From Diplonema papillatum (Eukaryota; Euglenozoa; Diplonemea; Diplonemida; Diplonemidae), in NCBI GenBank assembly GCA_030068145.1, contig JAPJBO010000079.1, forward strand, positions 124,001-188,000: a stretch of DNA of 64,000 bases, in the 5' to 3' direction. Below the pieces are notes generated by a model. The model had not been told where the DNA came from. It saw only the letters and a program-made list of their open reading frames with translations, and searched no databases. Position numbers and translations under genes: made by a program. Shown piece by piece: positions 50,950-61,252 of this stretch. Each line of letters opens with the position of its first letter. The first letter of the stretch is position 1.

Positions 50950-52800
50950 GATACCCCTTGATTGCCGAAGTGGCATCCCTTTGTCCTTGTCTATGCGACC
51001 TTCGTGGAAAACCGTGTTGGGCGGCCGCGGCCACCTCTTTGCAGCAGAACTACGCAACCGGCCAACGGGTCGGGGTGAGAACGTTCTCTTGCACTCGAGC
51101 CTCGGGTGGGGGGCTCAGCATTCCCCCCTTCACTTTCCCGAACGCCTGCATCGGGAAGCTTCGGTTCGCGTCGACACGACTCCTGCAGACAAAAAAATCT
51201 TTCGAGAGACGAACCGTGCCGTGGACGCCAAGGGGCATCAATTTCAAGGAGGAAGTTCCAAACGGCGCTTGGGCAGCCGCACACGGCCCGCAGGGAACCC
51301 GCCGTGCGTTGCCCGCTTGGACTTCCACGGTCCTGTTCCGATCTCGGTCTCGTTGTTCCTCCCTTCCTTCCTATGCTCAGAATGAACAGAACCGTTCCAT
51401 GAATCCGGCAAGCAAAGCCCAAAATAAAGAGAATCTTTCGTAGCGGAAAATAATACAAATCAACCTCGCGTGTGAGGGGTGATGCGCCTAGTTGTTTGTG
51501 CGTATAAGTACTCACCCGTTTTGGTAATTCCCACAGTACGCTGCCAACTGTCACTTGTTTGATAGTGACAACCGCCGTTGTTACCATGTTAAATCTAAAG
51601 CGAGGCCGCCAGACGCCAGAGCGACGTAAAAAAAATCGACGACGGCACGCAGAAAACGGAGAATTGCAAATTGTTGTGTTACATACGCGCCAGCTTGAAA
51701 GGAAATGCTCGACGATGCTGCCCGACTAAGAACAGAAGGGATCCCAAGTGCTGTAACTACTGAACCAACCACGTGTTGAACGGACGTGAGGTCGTGCGGG
51801 TCTACCCCAACACGACAAATCACACAAACACAACAGGTCAAAGTCCTGAGTGAGAAAGCAACACACGGTGGTGTAAGCGAAGAACAATCAGATTGTGTTT
51901 GTATTGCATTTGCCCCTTGCCTCTATATTTCCTCCCTTCCATTCGGAGTCGAAGCAGCAACGTCGAGTATTTCAAGTCTGCATGCCGACGACTAGGTGCA
52001 CTCTCCCAACAAGATGAAAAAAAAGTATCCACCCAGGCAACCGATAAGCGTTCACCGCCGCCAGCACAAAGTCCCTCGGGATCGACGGTGCACGCGAAAA
52101 ATGGCAAACAGAAGGGGGGGAAGAAAGCAGCGAGCACAACACGTCAGGCCGACGGGAGACAGGGACGTTGCTCCTCAACCCAGGCCAAGTGGGCAGGGCG
52201 GGTCGATGTCCAGGAGTTCCTCGAGACACTCAAGGCTCTTCCTTTCAATGATTTCGCCAACCGTAGAATACTCGAGTCATGCATAGCACGCTCATCCCCT
52301 CCGTTGGTTTATTCCAGCCGCATTCAATGCGCGGAACTAACCGCAGAACAGAACACCCGGGGTGTACTAGTGCATCTGCTACCAGTTGCATGCTGAGAGA
52401 GCAGTACCCGGCTGCGAGATGGTGCGCGGTTGTGGTTCCTATAGGCATGATGCTATCGACGAGGGAGCTCTATAAGCCTCGCCCCTCTGCTCTCCTGTTA
52501 TCTTGTCTTGAGATGCTTGCAAATTCCACCGTGTCCCTTCCCCCCCCCCTTTAATATTCTTCGCAGTGGAAGGACGCCACGCGAGAGAGCCGAGCGGAGT
52601 GTTAATTTGGTTTCATCACTCCGTGCCGGCCGAAACTTCCCTCCCTCTCACAGAACTGAACAAATATCCCGCTGCGAAAGCACTTTTTCTTGAGGAACAA
52701 TACAATACAAAAAGTGTCTCTGCATCCGCCTTTTTCCACTCGACGCCCACATCTGCATCCCATGGGCAAGAATTCTCGGAACACCCGGGGAAAAAACTTC
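50950..52800 (+). repeat. segmental duplication, copy A (downstream of chitinase 1)
   Basis: Blocks shared in the same order with 55200-56330 include GATTGCCGAAGTGGC (here) / AATTGCCGAAGTGGC, CACGGTCCTGTTCCGATCTCG, GAACAGAACCGTTCCATGAAT, AGCACAAC(A)CG(T)CAGGCCGA, GTTAATTTGGTTTCATCACTCCG and TTTTTCTTGAGGAAC. This copy carries an extra insertion at about 51490-51975. No coding frame is supported, although one at 51893-52396 is open. Confidence 0.75.
51665..51975 (-). repeat. inverted copy of the 28.2-kb dispersed repeat
   Basis: Reverse complement of 28165-28430, interrupting copy A of the segmental duplication relative to copy B. It is therefore younger than, or lost from, the other copy. Confidence 0.75.
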
Positions 52801-53187
52801 GATAGTAGGGGGGGTCGATGATCTAGTTCGTTACCGGAATTAACCAAGCGTTTCACTCCATCAACCGGTCAGGGCCCGGTGGGTTTATTGTGTTGTTTGT
52901 GCGTATAAGTCGATCTTTGAGTGCGTGAGCCCCTCCGAAGAAAGGTCCATCACACTTGTGTTGTTTGTGCGGCTTTCGAACGCATCGAATGCGCAAAAAC
53001 GCCGCTGATTTTGCCATCGCCGCGGCTGAGGTAGCGTCCTACGTCACCCGCTGGCATGCACTGACTCCTGCCAAAGAGACACGAGAATTACAGGGCGTCG
53101 TCCTTCTGGCGCTTCAAGCTAGTTGTCCGCAACGATTTTTCCACAATCCCAGGTGCCAGGCACACTCTCTGTATTTCTACACTCTAC
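52801..53187 (+). other. intergenic upstream of chitinase 2
   Basis: TTGTTTGTGCGTATAAGT at 52891 repeats 51491-51508. No other feature seen. Confidence 0.4.
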
Positions 53188-54192
53188 ATGATGCGCCTGC
53201 TCGCGGTGCTGCTGGTGGGGACAAGCGTTGTTTCAGCGTACGATTGCAGCTCCCTGTCATCATGGGCCAGCGCGAGTGTGTACACCGGCGGTTTGAAGGT
53301 GCAACATGATGGCAAGGCGTACGAAGCGAAGTGGTGGACGCAGGGGAAGAACCCGGCAGACAATTCGGGGGTTGATGACGAGTGGAAGCTTTTGGGCACG
53401 TGCGCAGCGGTAACGCCGCCGTCAGTCCCTGTGCCGCCGACAACCACTCCCACTCCGCCCAGTGTGCCGACGCCGCCCAGCGGGCAGTGCAGCGGGCAGC
53501 AGTACTCGGCGGGGACGATGTACGCTCTCGGCGCTTTGGTTTACAACAGCAACCAACAGTACGAGTGCATCGTTGCCGGATGGTGCTCGAATGGTGCTGC
53601 TGCTGCTTGGTACGAGCCAGGCGTAGGCACCGCATGGACCGATGCATGGACAGCCAAAGGCGCCTGCGGCTCCAACAACGGGCCGCCTACGGCACCACCG
53701 ACAACCCCGACGACTCCGACACCTATCACACCACCCACCACGCCTTCAACAGAAACTCCACCTTCAACACCGCCGACGAGCGGGGACAGCATGTTGATCG
53801 GGTACTTCGTGGAGTGGGGCATCTACGGGCGGAACTACCACATCAAGAACATTGCGGACAGTGGATCAGCCAAGCGCCTGACTCACATTGTGTACTCGTT
53901 CGGGAACGTTTTGAACGCTGCATGCACGATCGGTGACACGTACGCAGCGTACGACAAGGCGTACAGTGCCGCGGACAGTGTTGACGGCGTTGCGGACACG
54001 TGGGACACCGGTGCGCTCCGTGGCAACTTCGGGCAGCTGCGTAGGTTGAAGAAGTTGTACCCGAACATCAAGGTGGTGTGGTCCTTCGGTGGGTGGACGT
54101 GGTCAGGGGGCTTCGGAGCGGCGGCGGCACAAGCAACGAGCTTCGCAGACAGCTGCTACAAGCTTGTGTACGACTCCCGATGGTCTGACGTG

Positions 54193-54224
<32 letters not shown>

Positions 54225-54891
54225 GAACGACTGCGGGTTGAGCTGCGACACGAGCGGTTTCAGCGGGTACAAAACGCTGATGAAAGCACTCCGGGACCGA
54301 TTCGGAAAAGACAAACTCGTAGTTGCTGCCATTGGTGCAGGCGAGTCGAAACTGAAGGCAGCCGACTACGGAGGTGCAGCTGAATACGTTGACTTCTACA
54401 ATGTGATGACATACGACTACTTCGGAGGTTTCAGCCCGACGGGACCAACGGCACCTCACTCGCCTCTGAACGACTACGACGGAATCCCGACGGCGGGCTT
54501 CTACTCGGACAAGGCTGTGCAGGTGATGAAGGACCTCAAAATTCCGGCAAGCAAGATCAACCTCGGGATCGGATTCTACGGCCGTGGGTGGACGGGTGTT
54601 ACCCAATCTGCACCGGGGGGGTCTGCTACGAAGGCAGCCACAGGAACATACGAAGCAGGCATTGAAGACTACAAGGTTCTGAAGACGAGCTGCCCTGCCA
54701 CTGGAACCATAGGCGGTACCGCATACGCTTACTGCAACGGCAACTGGTGGGGATACGACACGCCGTCTACCATTGCTGGGAAGATGACATACGCAAAGCA
54801 GCAGGGTCTTGGTGGGGCGTTCTTCTGGGAACTGAGTGGAGACACGACAACTGGCGAGCTCATCAATGCTATTGGCAACGGCCTGGACTAA
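53188..54891 (+). CDS. secreted chitinase with two chitin-binding modules and one GH18 domain
   Basis: The frame has 567 codons. Residues 1-17 are a signal peptide (MMRLLAVLLVGTSVVSA), followed by two CBM5/12-like modules (YEAKWWTQGKNPADNSG; QQYECIVAGW), a Pro/Thr linker and a GH18 domain from about residue 203. All GH18 landmarks are present (VVWSFGGW, FDGIDIDWEYP, MTYDYFGG, AFFWELSGDT). The layout equals the first half of the gene at 47085, so one arose from the other by duplication plus gain or loss of a GH18 unit. Much of the GH18 DNA is identical to both domains of the first gene, but patches differ clearly (for example 54483-54560), a mosaic typical of gene conversion. Intron-free. Downstream DNA is part of the same duplicated segment. 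Confidence 0.93.
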
Positions 54892-55199
54892 CAGTGCACG
54901 ACATGACAGCACACATTAACTTACAAACAACAACAACAACCATCAACGTTTCCGACGCTTTGCAGCAGTTCCCTTTCCCTTCTTCAGCTTACCCAAGAGG
55001 AAGACCTGGTTGCAACTCAAAGCTCTCGATTCGTCACGGGCGTCCCCAAGACTCGCCTGATCATGACAACTCGAATCTCGACCAACGCTTGCATTTTTCA
55101 TTTTCGCGCCGTCGATCAGCTCCGTTTCTCGCTTTATCTGCATCGCATGGCGAAGTTGGCAGTGGGCGGGCGCCGCCGGAAGCCGTGTGCCGCTCTTAT
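54892..55199 (+). other. 3' flank of chitinase 2
   Basis: Begins ACAGTGCACGACA, as after chitinase 1 (50058), so the duplication includes the immediate 3' flank. (CAA)n at 54925-54940. Nothing else seen. Confidence 0.45.
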
Positions 55200-56330
55200 G
55201 CCCACGCAATTGCCGAAGTGGCGTCTCCTTGTCCTTGCCCTCGCCCAGTTGACCGGTTAGTTCCGGCGGTCGCCGGCCACCTTCTTGCAGCAACTTACGC
55301 AACGACCAATCGTGTCAAGTAATGTTCACTTCCCTCAGCAGGTTGTCTGGCGAGGTGCCGGTGCCGCTCCAGTTGCCTTGACCCGGTTCCTGCGAAAATC
55401 CTTGACCTGTGCCGCGGAAGTGAGGGTACAATGCGGCGGGATCCTGAAGGTCGGACTGCGTAAACGAGCGCCGTCGGATCTTCCCCCCCGCCTGCAATGG
55501 ATGCCCGCCATCGGACTTCCGCGGTCCTGTTCCGATCTCGCTCTCTCGCTGTTTCTTCCATTGCTCATGAACAGAACCGTTCCATGAATCTAGCAAGCAA
55601 ATCCCCAACGAAAAAAGAACCTTTCGCACACACGGAATCAATACGAAGCAACACCACAGGGGGCGATGCACGTAGCTCATCAGCAAAAAAAGAAAACTCT
55701 CTTCTCGAACTCGATCGCCGGAAACACAAAACGGCGATTGTTCGTTTCTTGAGCTTTATCAAGCAGATGGAGAGAGTTTGCATGTCGATGACTCTTGCGA
55801 CAAACGGCCGAGTTGTTAAGTTTCTGCCAGAAAGACCAGGTGCATCGTCCCGATGAGGAAAAAAAGAAATGGTTGCTCCCCACAGGACGCGGAAAGAGAA
55901 GGGGAAGAAAAGGCAGAGCACAATACGCCAGGCCGATGGGAATGAAGTACGCTCCACGGATCCGAAACGGGGGAGGTCAATGACCAGATCCCCCTCCACC
56001 CCCGAGGTACCAAATAGCGTCTCCTCCGTTGAGTTTAACCCAAGCCGCATTTCCGGACGGAACCCGCTGCCGCAGGGCAGACGGCTCGGGACGTGTACGT
56101 CCAACGGCCACCGGTCGTATGTGCTTACTCTTGTCGGTCTTGAGGTACTCTCCGTCCCTTCCCCCATTCTGCGCTCAGTGGGAGGACACCACAGGGGCGA
56201 GCCTGGCGGAGAGTTAATTAGGTTTCATCACTCCGCGCCGGCCGGAACCCCCACGCTTCCCTCTCCCCCTCACTGAATCGAACGCACATCCCGTGGCGAA
56301 GGCAGTTTTCTTGAGGAACGCTTAAAAAAA
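55200..56330 (+). repeat. segmental duplication, copy B (downstream of chitinase 2)
   Basis: Partner of 50950-52800, with matching blocks in order and no 480-bp insertion. No supported gene. Confidence 0.75.
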
Positions 56331-56711
56331 AAGATATCGCTTCTGTCCACCTTTCTTCACCTATGACACCCTCTCCCGCATCGTCATGGAGCGCCACAAG
56401 GAACACCCTCAACGCTTCGAAAGCAACAGTGCTTCGATATAATATATAGCCCGAGCACATTCCTTCCAGACAACAACGGCGTAAAAGACAACGAACCCGG
56501 CTGATGATTAGCATCTGTACGAGCGGAGCGGTCGCCACCATCGGTGCAACAATCATCTTTGACTGGGCCACGGCTCGCTCCGCGCCCACGGCGAAACGAC
56601 TTAAGCCCGCCGTAGTAGTACGGGTCACGTTGTTGCCTTCCAAATGATGCACACCGTACCTTTACCTGGAGTATGACTCTCGTGTGATTACCATCCATTC
56701 GCATATTAGTG

Positions 56712-56780
56712 GGGCGACCGGATACTCCTCGGAGAGATGGTCCCTGCACTCTAACTCGTCTCTCTCTCTCTCTCTGAACT
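56712..56780 (+). repeat. dispersed repeat GGAGAGATGGTCC, copy 3
   Basis: Matches 4515-4580. It is followed by a tandem pair of about 73 bp (CTCTGAACTACGGTGCACCC at 56772 and 56850). Confidence 0.65.
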
Positions 56781-56905
56781 ACGGTGCACCCTCTCCAGGC
56801 GGACCCGAGAAAGGCGGAGGGCCCGGACTGACCCACCCACCGTCTCTCTCTGAACTACGGTGCACCCTCTCCAGGCGGACCCGAGAAAGGCGCAGGGCCC
56901 GGACC

Positions 56906-56985
56906 CCCCCCCCCCCCCCCCCCCCCCCCACATGAGAGGCAAGTAGCGCCTGAACACGAAACTAAGCTTTTCCCCCCGCCACCCC
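56906..56985 (+). repeat. poly-C run plus CATGAGAGGCA-family element before the 57020 gene
   Basis: A run of about 24 C is followed by CACATGAGAGGCAAGTAGCG, CCTGAACACGAAACTAAGC and TTTTCCCCCCG, ending 35 nt before ATG 57020. The same element precedes the gene at 61253. Confidence 0.55.
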
Positions 56986-57019
56986 CGCGCCCTCGCCCCA
57001 CTCACCCGCCGGCCGCGCC

Positions 57020-59446
57020 ATGCTGCGGCGGAGCGCCGCCGCGGCGTCGCGGCGCCCCTTCGCGCTGGCGAAGTGCCTCCGCCGCAAGGGCTCCGGCGCG
57101 GGCCGCGGCGACGACGGCCGGGGCGAGACCTCCCCTGCCCCTCCCCCCGCTCCTCCTTCTTCCCCGGAAGCGCCCGAGGCGACGTCGTCCGTTATGGTGG
57201 CGCAGGAGGCCGCGCTGACGGCGGAGGCGGAGGCGGGGCTGGTGATCGCGAAGCAGCTCGCGCAGCGGGAAAAAAACGAGGCCGCCCTGCGGGAGAAGTA
57301 CGACCCGAAGTACGTGTACTCGAGCACCAACGCGGACGGCACGTCGGAGATAGCGTACAAGCACAACCCGCCGGAGAACCCAGTGGCGCACCAAGAGGGC
57401 GCCGTCCTCGACTTCAGCGACTCCGTCGCGCACCCCATGCGCCACAACCCGTTCAGCAAGCTCGCCGCCGAAGCCAAGTCGGGCAACTGGCAGGACGTCA
57501 GCGGCGTGAGCATCGGCATCCCGGGCTCTCGGCAGCGGTCCCTCTACGGCTTCGAAAGGCGGAACAAGGTGTGTGCATTCTCTCCGGCTCGAAAGGCAAA
57601 ATACCCGCGCTGCGGCTAAAGACCGGCGCGGGGCGAGACTGGACGCAGCAGTTAAAGTTCGGGAAACAGTGCGAGCGAAGCAAAGCAAAGTTCGGGCGAC
57701 GCAAAGTTCTGGTGAAGCACAGTTCAGGCCGATGCTAAGTTCGGGCGAAGCAAAGTTCGGGGGGGTCCGGGATGGTCTCCCCCCCGGGTACTGGCGCCGA
57801 ACTTGCCATCACAGGCCAAACTTTGCTTCGCCCGAACTTGCTTCGCCCGAACTTAGCATCACTCGAACTTAGCGTCATCCGAACTGAGCTTCACCAGAAT
57901 CGCCCCCCGACTCCGTTTCCCGGGGTGACCCAAATACCGCGAGATACTGAGAAACTCCGCAAAAAACGTTAATATCGGGCACTTCCCCGGAACGCAACTA
58001 CCCTCGAAAACAGTCTTCGACCGGGAAAAGTGTGATGGGCGGGGTTCGAACCCGGGCCTACCGGCCTAAAGGCCGACGCCCGCTCACTCTGTCACCTTGC
58101 CAGGAAAACAAAGTTAGCTCCGCACTATTTTCTAGTCCAAAAACAATACACTTTTTTAGTGTAGACAAAAGCCGGGTTGGCTCGAATTGAGGCCTTTCAC
58201 ATTGCATGTTCATAGGACCACCCAGTCTCGAAACACAACACCCCGACAGTAACCCAAATGGACCTCAAAAGGACCACGTGGACCCCCCAAGAGGACCCAA
58301 AAAGGTCGTCCCTAAAGCGACCCCGAAAGAACCCCGAAAATTGGGCAGACCTTGCTTTTCCTGTCAACCGCTTTTCCCCACCCTCCGTTCACCCGCCTCA
58401 ACGGCCAACTGGAGACGCGAACAGACCGGCTTCTTGAAGCTCGAAACAGTCCAGAAAACATCGCTTCCCGGACATGAACTTGGCGTCGGTCAGATAGTCC
58501 CAGCTTGGCTATCCATCGTTGTTATTGAAAGCGTCCACCAAAGCAACACCACCCACCCCCTGCGGTGTGCGTTGGATGTGCGATCAGCTTTGTGGGGACG
58601 AGGTTTCGCGTACCTCCAGGGTCGTCGTGCGTTGTAGGTAGCGTCATGCGGGCAGCTGCACCTTCGTACTACCGACCCACGCGGCGCCGTGTGGTTGGTC
58701 TTCGTAAGGGCTGCCTTGGCGTTACTTTGAATCAAACTCGCACCCCAACCTGAAACCTCCGCACACCATCGCAGCACGAAGTCACGAATTACGGCCGGGA
58801 AAACGACTACATCTCCGCGACGCCGCCGGAGCTCGACGAAAGCGTCCAGCTGCACCTCGCGCTGGCACGGCTGCCCGCGTTCGACGCGACGCGGGAGTCG
58901 CTGTTCGACAAGTACGCGCTGCGGGACTACAACATGCAGCGCGACCTGCGGCTGATCGAGCGGGAAGCCCTGCTGCACGAGCGCGGTCTCGCCGAGTACC
59001 ACTCGGAGCTGCAGCTGCAAGAGGCGCGCGCAGCCCGCAAGATCACCATCCACGACGCGGTGATGCAGAACCCGTACAAGTGGCTCCCGCTCAAGCAGAT
59101 GGAGTCCGAAGACGCGTACGCGCGGCAGGGCGAAGATGTGCACTACTCGAAGTTGATGCTGCTGCAGGCCGGCGCCATCGCGGGGACCATTTTGTGCACA
59201 GTCGTATACCTGCACTTGTTCCTCGAAGACGGCACCCTCACAAAAACGCACATGGAAGCTGCCGGTGAGGTGTCGGGTATATCCGGCTTCGTCGGGCGCT
59301 CCGAGTTGTTCGGATCGTACAAGGAAGTCGGCGAAATGTACCGATTCCAGGACGCCGTTACCCGGCACACGCTGAAGCTGAACGGAGGCGACCACGAAAG
59401 CCTGCGGACAATTCGTCGATACGAATCCAGCATCCGCGAGTTCTGA
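57020..59446 (+). CDS. probable mitochondrial single-span membrane protein, two exons
   Basis: Exons are 57020-57568 (183 codons) and 58775-59446 (223 codons plus stop), joined in phase 0 with donor GTGTGT and acceptor CATCGCAG. The N-terminus (MLRRSAAAASRRPFALAKCL) is Arg/Ser/Ala-rich without acidic residues, a typical mitochondrial presequence. A Pro-rich linker and a long charged helix follow, then AVLDFSDSVAHPMRHNPFSK. Exon 2 is helical, with one membrane span at about residues 310-333 (LLQAGAIAGTILCTVVYLHLF) and a charged C-terminal tail. The layout suggests an inner-membrane assembly factor or a lineage-specific respiratory-complex subunit. I recognise no family. The 1.2-kb intron contains the inverted SINE and its minisatellite. 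Confidence 0.75.
57650..57890 (-). repeat. minisatellite tail of SINE copy B
   Basis: Inverted units of CGAACTTTGCTTCGCC seen as GGCGAAGCAAAGTTCG, lying on the 3' side of the inverted SINE exactly as in copy A. Confidence 0.7.
57905..58235 (-). mobile_element. tRNA-related SINE-like element, copy B (antisense, intronic)
   Basis: Reverse complement of 10585-10925. The tRNA-like block (58036-58100) has box B GGTTCGAACCC and box A TGACAGAGTGAGCGG. Different short insertions in the two copies show they are independent, moderately old insertions. Confidence 0.7.
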
Positions 59447-60699
59447 GACTGGCGCGGCAGCGTTCAAAACGGCACACCGCACCGTTGGGCATCGTCATGT
59501 TCGTGCAAGCAACTCAGCTTCGCCGACAACCAAATAACGAGGCCGCGGCTGCAGCGGGCGCTGACCAGATCCTCGACTCAAAACCTGGTCCCGGCCTTGT
59601 GGAGCCACTTTTTGCCGTTTGCGAACAGAGAACTAGACTTTCCAGAAGCTACCGTGTGTTGGTGTTGGTCTGGCGGCAAGCACCCTGAGACGATGGGAGT
59701 GGATATGACTCTCTTTGTCGGATCATAGCCGGCGGTGGACGCTGCCATTTAGCTGCCGAAGCCCCGCAGTTATGCCACGCGTGCCGCGCGGTGCTCTCCG
59801 GTCTTTGTGGTCCCCACGAACAGTGGCCGATCGATCCAACCTTCGATTTCTGCAGGAATTGAGTTCGCTCGATTGGACAACCGCAGCACACCAAGCTTGA
59901 GTGAATTGTGCTCTGCTGCGTGCGGTCGATCGTCTCTACGAGCTTGCTGCTAGTCCAGCCGCGAACCCTCGAAAGCACGGCTTTGCTTCGAGAAATCGGT
60001 AGTCAGTTGGCCCGTAGGCCCGTGATCGGACACGTCCCGTAGCAGGCTTTCCCCCGCACGGAGAGTCCCCGGTCCAGCAGAAGGAAAAAGTAAACGGAAT
60101 CAGCTGTCGCAGCGTGGCTTCGGCCTTTGTCTGCCACAAGTGGGTGTCTGCACCCGTCTCATTCAAACCAAAACGATAAAATATTTTGCCGTTCACTCTC
60201 GACTTTTTTTTGTGTTCGTCGAAGCAAAGCGCCAGACGTCTGCGAAAGCCAATGAAGAACATCTGGCCGAGGTCACTCGAACGTCAAGCGAAGCAATGGA
60301 AGACAGTTGCCCGTGGAAGCTTGGTGAGTGGGTCGAGAGCCAGAGCCGGCATGCCAGTGCATGTCAGCCCTTCTCTGCGCGACACCGGAACGGTCACTTT
60401 AGCCGCGCTTTCGTCGTGGCGCAGCTCTTTCCGTGACGTTTCGCAAGAACGTTGCGTGGAGGGCTAGATCTGCCATGTTCTGATTCAAGGCCGCAGTCAA
60501 AATCCTCGCTAGGCATGGAGGGCCGAGTTGGGCCACCTCTATTGAAAACCGCCACAAGGGTGTTGGTGGTGCAGGTGGGGGATGTGACAGAGGGGGAAGG
60601 GAAAGGTACAAAAGGTGCCACTTCACCTGCCAGATGCCAAGGGCATCGTCATGCGCTGTGTTTTGTGGTCAGAGGGTTGGAAAGCCCCTTTTTAGTACT
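59447..60699 (+). other. intergenic, no gene recognised
   Basis: No supported coding region or RNA gene. Codon bias is weak in all frames. Confidence 0.4.
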
Positions 60700-60845
60700 A
60701 AAACTCTTGCGGGTTGCCTTTATGTATTGTGCAGGCTTTCGTGGTTGATCAGAATTCCTTACCTGAATATACACAGAGTGGGAAAACGATCACCCGGCTA
60801 GCACAAACAAAACGACGCGCCTGTCTTTTTTAAACGAATCCTGCG
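60700..60845 (+). repeat. dispersed repeat GGTTGATCAGAATTCC, copy 2
   Basis: Matches 27045-27165, including the CTTGCGGGTTGCC start and the CTGTCTTTTTT end. Confidence 0.6.
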
Positions 60846-61081
60846 TGTGCGAACACGTGTACACCTAGTCAGCATCTGAATGTCAGTGGTCGCTTGTCGC
60901 AACTGCGCGACTTCTTTCCGCAGGAATCCTCACCGCAAGAGTTCGGGGTCAGCCGAACACACGGCGGTGTGCACGTTCGTTCCCTTGTGAACTTCGGCGA
61001 AGCCATGACTCTGACCCCACACACTATCTTCAGGAGATGTGACCATCCCTTCCACCACCCCAACGCCAAGCCCCCCGTCAA

Positions 61082-61145
61082 ACGTACATGAGCGGCAAGG
61101 GATTCTGCCCAAACGCTATAAGCTAAGATTTGTCCTCCCCCTCCA
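61082..61145 (+). repeat. CATGAGAGGCAG-family element before the Q-rich gene
   Basis: CGTACATGAGCGGCAAGGG, TTCTGCCCAAACGC, TATAAGCTAAG, TTTGTCCTCCCCCTCCAG. The end resembles a complete branch point, pyrimidine tract and AG 3' splice site, about 110 nt before ATG 61253. Confidence 0.55.
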
Positions 61146-61252
61146 GGGGGAGGACCGTGGGTTCAAGGATCGAAACACGGCGCTGACGGGACCAGTGCGG
61201 TGTTGAGCACATATCCATTCCAAGCACGTTCTTGCAAACCACCCTCCCCTCG

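Noticed and set aside
51893-52396. 167-codon frame within the segmental duplication
   Set aside because: It crosses the inserted repeat boundary and is not preserved in the duplicate at 55.6-56.3 kb.
60880-61090. Short frames upstream of the Q-rich gene
   Set aside because: Two frames look equally coding-like, neither with support from start context or conservation.
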